The translations under genes were made by a program, and so were the position numbers. From Uliginosibacterium gangwonense DSM 18521 (GTDB lineage Bacteria; Pseudomonadota; Gammaproteobacteria; Burkholderiales; Rhodocyclaceae), in NCBI RefSeq assembly GCF_000373965.1, contig NZ_KB892857.1, forward strand, positions 109,576 to 173,575: a stretch of DNA of 64,000 bases, in the 5' to 3' direction. Of this stretch, positions 34,491-42,946 are shown in pieces. The notes beneath the pieces were generated by a model. That model searched no databases and was not told the DNA's origin. It saw only the letters and a program-made list of their open reading frames with translations. Each line of letters starts with the position of its first letter. Within the stretch, counting starts at the first letter, position 1.

Positions 34491-35425
34491 AAATAGCGTT
34501 CATCGTCGACCCGCTCGACAAGCTCAAGGCCTACAAGGATTCCAGCGTCGCTATGATGCGCTCCGCCCAGGTACGTGGGCATCAGGTCTACGCCTTGAGC
34601 CGCGAACAGATTTCGGTACGCGATGGTGTGGTCAGTGCTCCGGCCAGCGCCCTCACCGTACAGGCGGACAACCACACCTGGTACACCAGCGCCCCTGCCG
34701 AACGCCATCTGCTCTCGGACTTTGATGCCGTGCTGATGCGCCAGGACCCACCGTTTGACGCCGAGTACGTCACCGCCACCTGGTTGCTGGAGCGTGCTGC
34801 TGCGCAAGGTGCCCGAATCTGGAATGACCCGCGCAGCATCCGCGACCATTCCGAAAAGGTGGCCATCACCGAATTCCCGCAATTCACCCCCACCACCTTG
34901 ATCGCCCGCGACCCAGCAGAAATCCAGGCCTTTGTGGATGAATTAGGGGATGTGATCCTCAAGCCACTCGACGGTATGGGGGGCACCGGCATCTTCCGTA
35001 TCCGCAGCGATGACCCGAACCGCAATTCGATTGTCGAGACGCTGGGCGAAAATGGTGCACGCACCCTGATGGTCCAGCGCTACCTGCCGCAGATTGCCGA
35101 GGGCGACAAGCGCGTGCTGGTCATCGGTGGTGAGGTGATGCCGTATAGCCTCGCACGCATCCCCAAATCCGGTGAGACACGTGGCAATCTGGCCGCCGGC
35201 GGACGCGGGGTAGCCATGCCCCTGACTGCGCGTGAGCGCGAGATCGCCGAAGCACTGGCCCCACGCTTGTGGAGCCGAGGGCTGTTGATCGTGGGCCTGG
35301 ACATGATCGGCGGGCACCTGACCGAAATCAACGTCACCAGCCCGACCTGCATGGTGGAAATCCAGCAACAGACGGGCTTCGGCATTCCTGACAAAGTCAT
35401 CGAAACGCTGGAACGCCAAGGCTGA
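34487..35425 (+). CDS. gshB: Glutathione synthetase GshB
   Basis: A 312-residue ATP-grasp ligase that joins glycine to gamma-glutamylcysteine. It begins MKIAFIVDPLDKLKAYKDSS, has the ATP-grasp motif VILKPLDGMGGTGIFRI, the ERQ-like MVQRYLPQIAEGDKRVLV and the metal/substrate site LLIVGLDMIGGHLTEINVTSPT. The length matches the E. coli type. The start overlaps a small leader ORF and lacks its own ribosome-binding site. A large GC-rich hairpin follows at 35461-35504. Confidence 0.95.
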   Translation: MKIAFIVDPLDKLKAYKDSSVAMMRSAQVRGHQVYALSREQISVRDGVVSAPASALTVQADNHTWYTSAPAERHLLSDFDAVLMRQDPPFDAEYVTATWLLERAAAQGARIWNDPRSIRDHSEKVAITEFPQFTPTTLIARDPAEIQAFVDELGDVILKPLDGMGGTGIFRIRSDDPNRNSIVETLGENGARTLMVQRYLPQIAEGDKRVLVIGGEVMPYSLARIPKSGETRGNLAAGGRGVAMPLTAREREIAEALAPRLWSRGLLIVGLDMIGGHLTEINVTSPTCMVEIQQQTGFGIPDKVIETLERQG

Positions 35426-35460
35426 CCCAGCGTACATGTTGCGCTGCAACCGCGCTTTTG

Positions 35461-35504
35461 GGCACGGCGCCCGCCCCAAAGGGACAAGGGGCGGGGGCTG
35501 TGCC
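35461..35504. terminator. Large GC-rich hairpin downstream of gshB
   Basis: GGCAC-GCCCGCCCC and GGGGCGGG-GTGCC arms of about 17 bases with two mismatches flank a ten-base loop. There is no T-tract, so it could be a processing or stability element as much as a terminator. Confidence 0.4.
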
Positions 35505-35604
35505 AGTCCTCGCATATGGTTGGGTATATAACAAGCTGGCAAGCGGCGGCGTCAAAATGAACGCCTCGCCCCCAAACCCAACATGAAGAGGCATTTCCGG
35601 CATT

Positions 35605-36438
35605 ATGGCGGTTGTACCCATTCGCTTTCCGATCAGTCGCACCGAGGACTCTGGCAACGGACCACGGCTTCGGCTCGCGCCAGAAAAACGCCAGGCATGG
35701 CACCCTGAGCGCCAAACTGATCAGGTTTGGTTATCCCCCAAAAAAATCGCGCGCTGGTTGATCATCCCTTTGCTGGCACTGATCTGGATGACGGGAAGCC
35801 TGCTCCGCCCGCCCTTGGTCCAAGAGCTGGCTGAACTTTTGCCCGCAACCTGGATCAAGGCTGCAGCCATACAGGCACAGACCCGCCTGGACAATAGCCT
35901 GCTAGGCCCTTCGCTGGCTTCGCCTGAGCGCACCGAACAACTGGCCGCCCGCTTTGCAGCCTTGGAAGCCCCTGTAGGGGGAGCGCCCCCCTACCGTCTG
36001 ACATTCCGCAATGCCAACCCCGGTGTCGCGCTGGTCTATGCATTGCCGGAGGGTTCGATCGTGGTCACAGACGAGTTGCTCCAAGCGCTGCCTGATGACA
36101 CCCACGTCCTCGCCCTACTGTGCCAGCAACTGGGGCATCTACGCTACCAGCATATGCTCCAGTCTGCCGTGGCGGACGAGATGCTTGTCGTCAGCATCGC
36201 CATGCTGGCGGGCCAGGAGAAATGGGCTGCGCCCCGCTTGGCGCGCAGCTTCCTGGCGACCATCGACTCGGCGCAAAACCAGTTGGAGGCGGACCGGTTT
36301 GCCCAAGCCATGCTGGCCCAAAACCACATTTCCCCCAGCGCGCTGAACGCAGCCCAATCCTACCTGTCTGTGTCGCCAGCGCTTGAGACACAGCCTCTGC
36401 TGGAGAAGCTACGTTCCCGCCCCAGCATTACAAATTGA
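35605..36438 (+). CDS. Membrane-anchored M48-like protein with a degenerate zinc motif
   Basis: A 277-residue protein with a basic N-terminus, one membrane anchor (about residues 48-68) and a C-terminal M48 peptidase-like domain. Where active enzymes have HELGH, this protein has QQLGH (residues 174-178), so the first histidine and the catalytic glutamate are both lost. The downstream EADRFA (228-233), which supplies the third ligand in M48 enzymes, is kept. It is probably a non-catalytic relative, perhaps binding unfolded or membrane-proximal proteins. ATG 35605 follows a plausible AGAGG. It lies between gshB and apbE, with no clear functional link. Confidence 0.72.
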   Translation: MAVVPIRFPISRTEDSGNGPRLRLAPEKRQAWHPERQTDQVWLSPKKIARWLIIPLLALIWMTGSLLRPPLVQELAELLPATWIKAAAIQAQTRLDNSLLGPSLASPERTEQLAARFAALEAPVGGAPPYRLTFRNANPGVALVYALPEGSIVVTDELLQALPDDTHVLALLCQQLGHLRYQHMLQSAVADEMLVVSIAMLAGQEKWAAPRLARSFLATIDSAQNQLEADRFAQAMLAQNHISPSALNAAQSYLSVSPALETQPLLEKLRSRPSITN

Positions 36439-36457
36439 CGCTTGGCTGCCATGACTC

Positions 36458-36589
36458 AGAACCTGTTTAGAATCTGTAACGAGGAGCCGTCAGCGAGGGC
36501 GTAGCCAGTGTGCTGTGCAAAGCACACCGTGGAGAAGAGCCGCGCATGAGCCCCGGCCACAGCCTTACAGCAAGATTATGAACAGGTTC
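36458..36589 (-). repeat. TIR repeat element (copy 2, 132 bp)
   Basis: Terminal inverted repeats AGAACCTGTTTAGAATCT and AGATTATGAACAGGTTC flank a GC-rich palindromic core (GTGTGCTGTGCAAAGCACAC). The reverse complement aligns along most of its length with copy 3 at 62895-63108, sharing CCACGGTGTGCTTTGCACAG. It carries no gene and lies between the M48-like gene and apbE. Confidence 0.8.
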
Positions 36590-36631
36590 GAAGGGATACG
36601 CGCAGCGCGGCTTCCAGCGTATCATCACACC

Positions 36632-37684
36632 ATGCGACGACGATTTTCCACGAACGCTTGGTTTGGCTGGCTGGCGGGCCTGATCTGCCTGTGTCTGCTC
36701 GGGTGCAGCCCCCCACAACCTGTACGGCAGGAATCCTTCGTTTTCGGCACCCGCGTAGAAGTCGTCGCCCTGGGGGCGTCCGAACCCCAACTCCGCGATG
36801 CGCTGGGCGAGGTGCTCCGCGAATTTGACCGCCTGCACCGCACTTTCCACCCCTGGCAGGCATCCGATCTGACCACATTGAATGCGGCCTTTGCCAAAGG
36901 CGAAGCCCGAGAGGTCTCTGACGAGATGCTCTTCCTCATCCGGGCTTCACAGCGCTACGCCAAGCAAGGTGACTACCTGTTCGACCCGGCCATCGGCAAG
37001 CTCATCCAGCTCTGGGGCTTTCATACCGACAATTTCGTCCCTCATCTCCCCAGCCCCGAGGCAGTGGAAGCGCTACGTCTGGCACACCCCAGCATTGCCG
37101 ACCTGGACATTGACGGGCACCGTGTCAGTTCCCGCAACAAAGACGTCGAGCTTGACTTTGGGGGCATCGCCAAAGGCTATGCGCTGGATCGGGCGCGTGA
37201 AATCCTGCTGCGCCGTGGCGTCAAGAACGCGCTCATCAACATCGGTGGCAACGTCATGGCTCTGGGCGACAAAAACGGGCAAGCCTGGACTGTCGGTATC
37301 CAGCACCCGCGCCGTGGGGGAGCCATGGCCACCCTGGCGCTCTACGATGGCGAAGCCATCGGCACCTCGGGCGACTACCAACGCTTTTTTGATGTGGCCG
37401 GGCAACGCTACTGCCACCTGATTGACCCACGCACAGCCGCGCCAGTGCGCCACACCCAGGCCGTCACCATCCTGATCACACCGCAGGCGAATGCGGGCAT
37501 GCTCAGCGATGTGGCCAGCAAGCCGGTGTTCCTGGCTGCCGACGCGTGGCGCGCAATGGCTTCCCGGATGGGTGTAAGCCATGTCCTTCGCGTGGCAGGC
37601 GATGGCAAGATAGCGGTTACTGAAGCTTTGCGTGCAAGGCTGCGCTGGGCCGACGACATCAAACCGGACCAGGTAGTGCCTTGA
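36632..37684 (+). CDS. apbE: FAD:protein FMN transferase ApbE (lipoprotein)
   Basis: A 350-residue flavinyl transferase. It has a lipoprotein signal with lipobox LLGC (about residue 26). The body includes VFGTRVEVVAL, the FAD/metal motif ELDFGGIAKGYALDRARE, NALINIGGNVMALG and the C-terminal GTSGDYQRFF and HLIDPRTAAP motifs. ApbE attaches FMN to threonine in targets such as NqrB/NqrC or RnfG on the periplasmic side. ATG 36632 is used; a longer frame starting at 36515 would read through the repeat element. No obvious target gene lies next to it. Confidence 0.92.
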   Translation: MRRRFSTNAWFGWLAGLICLCLLGCSPPQPVRQESFVFGTRVEVVALGASEPQLRDALGEVLREFDRLHRTFHPWQASDLTTLNAAFAKGEAREVSDEMLFLIRASQRYAKQGDYLFDPAIGKLIQLWGFHTDNFVPHLPSPEAVEALRLAHPSIADLDIDGHRVSSRNKDVELDFGGIAKGYALDRAREILLRRGVKNALINIGGNVMALGDKNGQAWTVGIQHPRRGGAMATLALYDGEAIGTSGDYQRFFDVAGQRYCHLIDPRTAAPVRHTQAVTILITPQANAGMLSDVASKPVFLAADAWRAMASRMGVSHVLRVAGDGKIAVTEALRARLRWADDIKPDQVVP

Positions 37685-37715
37685 GCCTCCGACAATCGCC
37701 CACCTGACCCGACGT

Positions 37716-38111
37716 ATGATAGGCATTTTGCTCATTACCCATGGCACACTAGGCGAATCGCTCATCCAGTGCGCCTGCCATGTACTTAATCGTCGCCCCC
37801 TGCAAATCGCCCAGTTGGGCGTTTGCGCTCAGGACGATCCGCTTGATGTACTCCCCGAGGCACGACGCTTGCTGGCCATGGTCGACACCGGGGATGGCGC
37901 CATCGTCCTTACCGACATCTATGGCGCCACGCCTTCAAACATTGCCATGAAACTCTTGGACAGCGGCCAGGTCGAAGCGGTCTCCGGTGCCAACGTACCA
38001 ATGCTGCTACGCGTCTTGACCTATCGGGAAAAGGGCGATATGCAGACAGTGATAACAAAAGCCGTCGCAGGGGCCTGCGACGGCGTACTCCATTTGAAAG
38101 GGGGAAGTTGA
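37716..38111 (+). CDS. PTS EIIA component, mannose family
   Basis: A 131-residue EIIA-Man domain with phosphorylated His9 in LLITHGTLGE and the second signature LTDIYGATPSNIA. EIIA-Man normally passes phosphate to EIIB; here no EIIB, EIIC or EIID gene is adjacent. It overlaps nothing and is two bases before ptsH, in an EIIA-HPr-EI operon typical of betaproteobacteria that lack sugar transport by this system. A regulatory role is therefore likely. Confidence 0.92.
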   Translation: MIGILLITHGTLGESLIQCACHVLNRRPLQIAQLGVCAQDDPLDVLPEARRLLAMVDTGDGAIVLTDIYGATPSNIAMKLLDSGQVEAVSGANVPMLLRVLTYREKGDMQTVITKAVAGACDGVLHLKGGS

Positions 38112-38112
38112 T

Positions 38113-38382
38113 ATGCCACGTGCGATTGCAGAGGTCGCGAACCGACTGGGCTTGCATGCCCGGCCTTCTGCCAAACTGACTCAATTGGCAACGCAGTACC
38201 GCTGCGATGTATGGCTGGAACGTGAAGGACGCCGTGTCAACGCCAAAAGCATCATGGGCGTGATGATGCTGGCTGCGGCACAAGGTACCAAGCTGACCAT
38301 CGAAACCGAGGGTGACGATGCCGAGGCAGCCCTGACAGCCATTGTTGAACTCATCGCCAGTCGCTTTGGCGAGCGCGAATAG
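38113..38382 (+). CDS. ptsH: Phosphocarrier protein HPr
   Basis: An 89-residue HPr. His15 in RLGLHARPSAK is phosphorylated by EI, and Ser46 in NAKSIMGVMML is the target of HPr kinase, whose gene is also in this window (16547-17497). It starts two bases after the EIIA stop and is followed by ptsI after 15 bases. Its presence with hprK supports serine-phosphorylation control. Confidence 0.96.
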   Translation: MPRAIAEVANRLGLHARPSAKLTQLATQYRCDVWLEREGRRVNAKSIMGVMMLAAAQGTKLTIETEGDDAEAALTAIVELIASRFGERE

Positions 38383-38397
38383 GACACAGCAGAGCAC

Positions 38398-40131
38398 ATG
38401 CCTTTCGTCATCCACGGCCAACCGGTCTCCAACGGCATCGCCATTGGCTATGCCCATCTGGTCTCGCACGCACTGCTGGAGGTCAACCATCTGGTGGTCG
38501 CGCCTCGGCATGTGGATGCCGAGGTTGTGCGCCTGGAAGACGCTGCTGCCAAAGTTCGTTTTGAACTGCGGGCCGTCAAGGAAAGCGCCACCGCTGCACA
38601 ATCCGAAGTCAGTGCCTTCGTCGATCTGCACACCCTACTGCTCGACGACCCCTTGCTAGTAGCCACCGCCTGCAAGCTGATCCGCGAGCGGCGCTGCAAC
38701 GCAGAATGGGCACTGGTGCAGCAGATGGAGTTGGTGGTCGAGCAGTTCGAGGCCATGGAAGACTCTTATCTGCGCGAGCGCAAAGCCGACGTGATCCAGG
38801 TGGTGGAGCGCGTGCTCAAGGCCCTGCTCGGGCACCCCAGCTCGGTCGCCCCCAAGCAAAGCAAGACCAAGGACGAACTGGGCTCTATCGTGGTGGCACA
38901 TGATCTGTCCCCTTCGGACACGATCAATTTCAAGAGCAACAAGATCAATGGTTTCGTCACTGATGTGGGGGGTGTGACCTCACATACCGCCATTGTGGCG
39001 CGCAGTCTGGCGATCCCGGCCGTGGTCGGCCTGCGGCATATCCGCCATACCGCCCGTGAAGACGACATCATCATCATCGATGGCACACGCGGGGTGGTCA
39101 TCATCGACCCCGATGAGCGTGTGCTGGAAGAATACCGCCTGCGTCGCAGCGAACTGGAGCTGGAGCGTACCAAGCTCAAGCGCCTGACCACCACCCAATC
39201 CCGCACGCTGGACGGGCAAGTGGTTTCGCTGCAGGCCAACATCGAATTGCCACGCGATGTTGCCTCGGTCAAGGAAGTCGATGCCGATGGCGTCGGTCTC
39301 TTCCGCACCGAGTTCATGTTCATGAACCGCGAGACGCTGCCAAACGAAGACGAGCAGTGCGAAGCCTATCGCAACGTACTCAAGGCCCTGCCAGGGCACC
39401 CGGTCACGATCCGCACACTCGATATCGGCGCTGACAAATACCTGGATACCAGCTCGCCACGCTCCTCGACCAACCCGGCCCTGGGCCTACGTGCCATCCG
39501 GTATTGTCTGGCCGAGCCACAGATGTTCCTGACCCAGTTGCGGGCCATGCTGCGTGCTTCCATGGTCAACCCCGGCAAGCTGCGCATCCTGATTCCGATG
39601 CTGGCGCATGCCCATGAGATTGATGCCTCACTGCGCGCGATTGAAGATGCGAAAGCACAGTTACGCGAGGAAGGCATCAAGTTCGATGAGAACATCCCGG
39701 TCGGCGGCATGATCGAGATCCCCGCAGCCGCCATGTGCCTGGGCATCTTTACCAAGCGCCTGCAATTCCTATCGATCGGTACCAACGATCTGATCCAGTA
39801 CACCTTGGCAATCGACCGCGCCGACGAAGCCGTCGCCCACCTCTACGACCCGCTCCACCCGGCGATCCTGCGCCTGATCGCACAAACCATTCAGGCGGGC
39901 ACCAAGGCGGGCCTGCCGGTATCGGTATGCGGTGAAATGGCAGGCGACCCGGCCTACTCTCGCCTGCTGCTGGGCATGGGGCTGCGCAACTTCTCAATGC
40001 ATCCGTCCAAGATCCTGGAAGTCAAACAGGAAATCCTGCGCTCAGATACCGAAGTCCTCGCCGCCAAGGTGCAAAAGCTGCTCAAGCTCGACGAACCTGA
40101 CAAGATCCGTGAGGCGCTGGAGAAACTCTAG
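38398..40131 (+). CDS. ptsI: PTS enzyme I (phosphoenolpyruvate-protein phosphotransferase)
   Basis: A 577-residue enzyme I. The phosphorylated histidine is in GGVTSHTAIVARSLAIPAVVG (about residue 199). The PEP-binding C-terminal half has DGVGLFRTEFMFM, and SIGTNDLIQYTLAIDRAD with its metal ligands. It transfers phosphate from PEP to HPr His15. The length and domains are complete, so the phosphorelay EI-HPr-EIIA should work. A terminator follows at 40163. Confidence 0.96.
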   Translation: MPFVIHGQPVSNGIAIGYAHLVSHALLEVNHLVVAPRHVDAEVVRLEDAAAKVRFELRAVKESATAAQSEVSAFVDLHTLLLDDPLLVATACKLIRERRCNAEWALVQQMELVVEQFEAMEDSYLRERKADVIQVVERVLKALLGHPSSVAPKQSKTKDELGSIVVAHDLSPSDTINFKSNKINGFVTDVGGVTSHTAIVARSLAIPAVVGLRHIRHTAREDDIIIIDGTRGVVIIDPDERVLEEYRLRRSELELERTKLKRLTTTQSRTLDGQVVSLQANIELPRDVASVKEVDADGVGLFRTEFMFMNRETLPNEDEQCEAYRNVLKALPGHPVTIRTLDIGADKYLDTSSPRSSTNPALGLRAIRYCLAEPQMFLTQLRAMLRASMVNPGKLRILIPMLAHAHEIDASLRAIEDAKAQLREEGIKFDENIPVGGMIEIPAAAMCLGIFTKRLQFLSIGTNDLIQYTLAIDRADEAVAHLYDPLHPAILRLIAQTIQAGTKAGLPVSVCGEMAGDPAYSRLLLGMGLRNFSMHPSKILEVKQEILRSDTEVLAAKVQKLLKLDEPDKIREALEKL

Positions 40132-40162
40132 GCAGCGGGTTTACGCTTTGTAACCGCAACAA

Positions 40163-40186
40163 AAAGGGGCCGTAGTAGGCCCCTTT
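40163..40186. terminator. Terminator between ptsI and the yajL-like gene
   Basis: AAAGGGGCC-gtagta-GGCCCCTTT is a perfect 9-bp stem with A-rich left and T-rich right flanks, so it can act on both converging units. Confidence 0.75.
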
Positions 40187-40197
40187 ATGCACCACGA

Positions 40198-40752
40198 TCA
40201 GGCTGGCACCGGCAGCAGCGTCTGCGCAAATACCTCTTTGGCATGAGCTTCCAACCCAAGCGCACACAGCATTGCAAAAGCAAAGGCAGCGGCCGTACCC
40301 ACCCCCCGGCTGGTGATGATCTGGCCGTCTCGTACCACGGCATCGGCGCTGAAATGACCATCCAACACCTCGCGCTCATACCCCGGGTAGCAGGTAAAGC
40401 GCCGCCCTTTCAGATAGCCCTTCGACCCCAGGACCACAGCGGCACTGGCGCAGATTGCGCACACCAGCGCATCGTGTGCAAAGGCTTGGGCCAACACCCG
40501 ATCCAACACCGCGGAATCGCGCAGATTGTTGGCCCCAGGAATACCACCGGGCAGCATCAAGGCATCAAAATCATCCGTCATGGCATCCAGCACCACATCT
40601 GGCAACACGGAGATCCCTCTGGCCCCCTTGACGGGCGCAGCCGTCAAGCCAGCCAAACGCACCTGCACCCCTGCGCGACGTAGCAAATCAATCGGCAGAA
40701 CAGCTTCGGTTTCCTCGAACCCCTCAGCCAACACCACCACGACAGTTTTCAT
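40198..40752 (-). CDS. DJ-1/PfpI family protein (YajL/ThiJ-like)
   Basis: A 184-residue flavodoxin-like protein starting KTVVVVLAEGFEETEA, where the glutamate of FEETE and the nucleophile cysteine in CAICASAAVVLG form the DJ-1 active site. TSRGVGTAAAFA is the C-terminal signature. YajL and DJ-1 proteins act on glyoxal adducts or as redox chaperones. ATG 40752 was chosen over the longer frame to 40797, which would overlap ccmI. It lies directly after the ccm operon on the same strand. Confidence 0.9.
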   Translation of the reverse strand: MKTVVVVLAEGFEETEAVLPIDLLRRAGVQVRLAGLTAAPVKGARGISVLPDVVLDAMTDDFDALMLPGGIPGANNLRDSAVLDRVLAQAFAHDALVCAICASAAVVLGSKGYLKGRRFTCYPGYEREVLDGHFSADAVVRDGQIITSRGVGTAAAFAFAMLCALGLEAHAKEVFAQTLLPVPA

Positions 40753-40780
40753 TTGAATGCCTCCTACATGGGGAAACGTT

Positions 40781-41980
40781 TCAATTGACTTCCCCATCGA
40801 TCAAGACTTTCACACCCTGCGCATCTGGCGCCACTTCAACAGATTTGCCTTGCAGATCGCCAGAGTTCGGCGTCGCATTGCCCGACTTGGAGATGCGGGC
40901 GGCAATCACGACCTTGCCTTGAGGGGATGCTCCCATCATGGATTGCGCCTTCGAGAAATCGAATTCCAGCGGTAGATCAGCCACCTTGAAGCGCATTGCA
41001 GCCAGTGGTGGCCCGCCTGCGGGGTTGCGCGCGAAAATAAAAACAGCATCTTCTGGCGCCGCCTTGGCTTTGAGGGCCGGAGCCAGACTCACCTGCCCCG
41101 TGGCGGTCAGCGCAGGGGCTACCGCAACCGGCGTGCTGTTCGCGGCTGATGGAGGCATCCCGAGCTTGGCGCGGGCATCGCTTAACATGGCCTGCACGGC
41201 CTGCCCCATTTCGCTTTGCGGATCAACCAGGGCAGCCATGCGCCCCCATAGCTCAATGGCGGCCTTGAAGTCCTGTGCGTCATACGCGGCAGAGCCGGCC
41301 AATGCCAATGCCTTGACGTTTTTGGGGTCCAGCGCCAGCGCCTTGGCAATCAGGCGATCCGGCTCACCCGCGAATTTTCCATTCTGCGCGCTGGCCGCCG
41401 CGTCTGCCCAATCTGCATATACGCTGGCGTCATCGGGAAGTTTGTCTGCCAAACCCGAGTATATCTTGATGGCATCAGCGGGTCGCCCCAGCACCATGTA
41501 AGAGCGGGCCAGCATCCGCACCCCTTCCAGATCATCTGGATTGGCTTTGACCTTGGCTTCCAGTTTGGCAACCATGCCCTCAATCTGTGCAGGCGTAACC
41601 GTCTGTTCGGCAACCAGATTGGCAGGATTAAGCGCGGCCGGATTTCCCAGCGCAAGATAAAGCGCTCCCGCACCCAGCGGCAGAATGATCGCCAGCGCCA
41701 GTGCCAATATGCGATGCGGTTTGGCTTGCGTCACCGCTTTCGATTCAACCGATTCGGCCACCAGACGGCGCTCCAGCTCAGCTACGCCATTGGCATGCTC
41801 GCTCGCATTGATCTGCCCGGCAGCCAGCTCGGCATCCAGATCCCGGCGCTGCTCCCGCAGCACATTAACGGCCAGTGCGGGCGCTGGCGCTACAGCGAGG
41901 TCACGACGCAGCATGGGCCTCAGCAGCACAAACAGGCAAGCAGCCAACAGGATCAGCACCATACTCAGGAAAGCAATCAT
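40781..41980 (-). CDS. ccmI: Cytochrome c maturation protein CcmI (CycH)
   Basis: A 399-residue apocytochrome c chaperone. Two transmembrane helices lie near residues 3-24 and 93-112, with a leucine-zipper-like cytoplasmic loop between them (residues 30-85). TPR repeats follow (about 130-260, LEGVRMLARSYMVLGRPADAIKIY) and then a C-terminal beta-rich domain typical of the fused CcmI form (FIFARNPAGGPPLAAMRFKVADLP). It presents apocytochrome to CcmF/CcmH. Its ATG overlaps the ccmH stop. Confidence 0.93.
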   Translation of the reverse strand: MIAFLSMVLILLAACLFVLLRPMLRRDLAVAPAPALAVNVLREQRRDLDAELAAGQINASEHANGVAELERRLVAESVESKAVTQAKPHRILALALAIILPLGAGALYLALGNPAALNPANLVAEQTVTPAQIEGMVAKLEAKVKANPDDLEGVRMLARSYMVLGRPADAIKIYSGLADKLPDDASVYADWADAAASAQNGKFAGEPDRLIAKALALDPKNVKALALAGSAAYDAQDFKAAIELWGRMAALVDPQSEMGQAVQAMLSDARAKLGMPPSAANSTPVAVAPALTATGQVSLAPALKAKAAPEDAVFIFARNPAGGPPLAAMRFKVADLPLEFDFSKAQSMMGASPQGKVVIAARISKSGNATPNSGDLQGKSVEVAPDAQGVKVLIDGEVN

Positions 41981-42423
41981 TGTTCATCCTTGTTGGTCAG
42001 CAGGGCGCGGGCTTTTGCCAATTCAGCTTCGTCAGGTGGTGCCGCGTCCTGCTCACGCGAACGTTGCCGAAGCCGCCAGATGAAGGCCCCTATCGCAGCC
42101 AAAAACAATACGAGCGGCCCCAGCCACAGCAGCAGGGTAGAGGTTTTCATGGGCGGGTCGTAGAGCACGAAGTCCCCGTAACGCTCCACCATGAAATCCC
42201 GCACCTCGGCGTCACTCTTGCCTGCCTCAAGCATCTCGCGGACCTCTCGTTTGAGGTCCATGGCGAGGTCCGCCTGGGATTCGGCAATCGATTGATTCTG
42301 GCAGACCAGGCAGCGCAATTGTTCGGTCAGATGCGCCACGCGTGCATCCAGATCAGATCCGGTCTGCACAGCATAACAATTGGTCGCCAACATCAGGCAC
42401 AACATGACAATCAGCTTATGCAC
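41977..42423 (-). CDS. ccmH: Cytochrome c maturation protein CcmH
   Basis: A 148-residue thiol-redox subunit with a signal sequence (LIVMLCLMLATNCYA), the LRCLVCQNQS motif whose CxxC reduces apocytochrome heme-binding cysteines, and a C-terminal transmembrane helix (LLLWLGPLVLFLAAIGAFIW). I use GTG at 42423 because AAGGAG lies seven bases upstream and the gene then begins within the ccmG stop region. The longer frame to 42516 has no support. This is the short CcmH form, with CcmI separate. Confidence 0.92.
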   Translation of the reverse strand: MHKLIVMLCLMLATNCYAVQTGSDLDARVAHLTEQLRCLVCQNQSIAESQADLAMDLKREVREMLEAGKSDAEVRDFMVERYGDFVLYDPPMKTSTLLLWLGPLVLFLAAIGAFIWRLRQRSREQDAAPPDEAELAKARALLTNKDEQ

Positions 42424-42946
42424 CTTGCAACTCCTTGATCCGGGGCAGCAATTCGCGCTCAAGCACCTCGGGCGTGATCGGGCCGATCTGCTTATAGCGG
42501 ATACGCCCCTTGCCATCGATCAGGAAAGTCTCTGGCACGCCATACACACCATAATCAATGCCCACGCGGCCATCAGCATCCACAATGCTAGTGGTATAAG
42601 GATTGCCGAATTTCTGCAGCCAATCCAAGGCATCGGCATCACGATCCTTGTAATTCAGGCCAATGATCGGCAACACGCCACGCTTGGAGAACTCCACCAA
42701 TACGGGGTGTTCGTCACGGCAGGCCACACACCATGAGGCCCACACGTTGAGCAGCCAGACCTTGCCCTGCATATCGGCAAGCTTGAGCGCCTGCCCCGAC
42801 GCGTTCAATTGCCGCAGGTTGAAGGCGGGCGCTGGTTTGTCGATCAGGGGAGAAGGGATCTCACGCGGATTGAGCGTCAGGCCGATCGCCAGGAAAACAG
42901 TCAATCCAATAAAGATCAGCAGGGGAATAAGGGCTTTGGCTTTCAT
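42416..42946 (-). CDS. ccmG: Thiol:disulfide interchange protein CcmG (DsbE)
   Basis: A 176-residue periplasmic thioredoxin-like protein held by an N-terminal signal anchor (ALIPLLIFIGLTVFLAIGL). The active site is NVWASWCVACRDEHP, and YGVYGVPETFLIDGKG contains the cis-proline. It keeps the CcmH and apocytochrome thiols reduced. The start at 42946 overlaps the ccmF stop by ATGA; the longer frame is a shadow of ccmF. Confidence 0.94.
   Translation of the reverse strand: MKAKALIPLLIFIGLTVFLAIGLTLNPREIPSPLIDKPAPAFNLRQLNASGQALKLADMQGKVWLLNVWASWCVACRDEHPVLVEFSKRGVLPIIGLNYKDRDADALDWLQKFGNPYTTSIVDADGRVGIDYGVYGVPETFLIDGKGRIRYKQIGPITPEVLERELLPRIKELQGA

Noticed and set aside
36515-36631. Longer start for apbE reading through the repeat element
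   Set aside because: The extra 39 residues are translated repeat DNA; the ATG at 36632 gives a proper lipoprotein signal.
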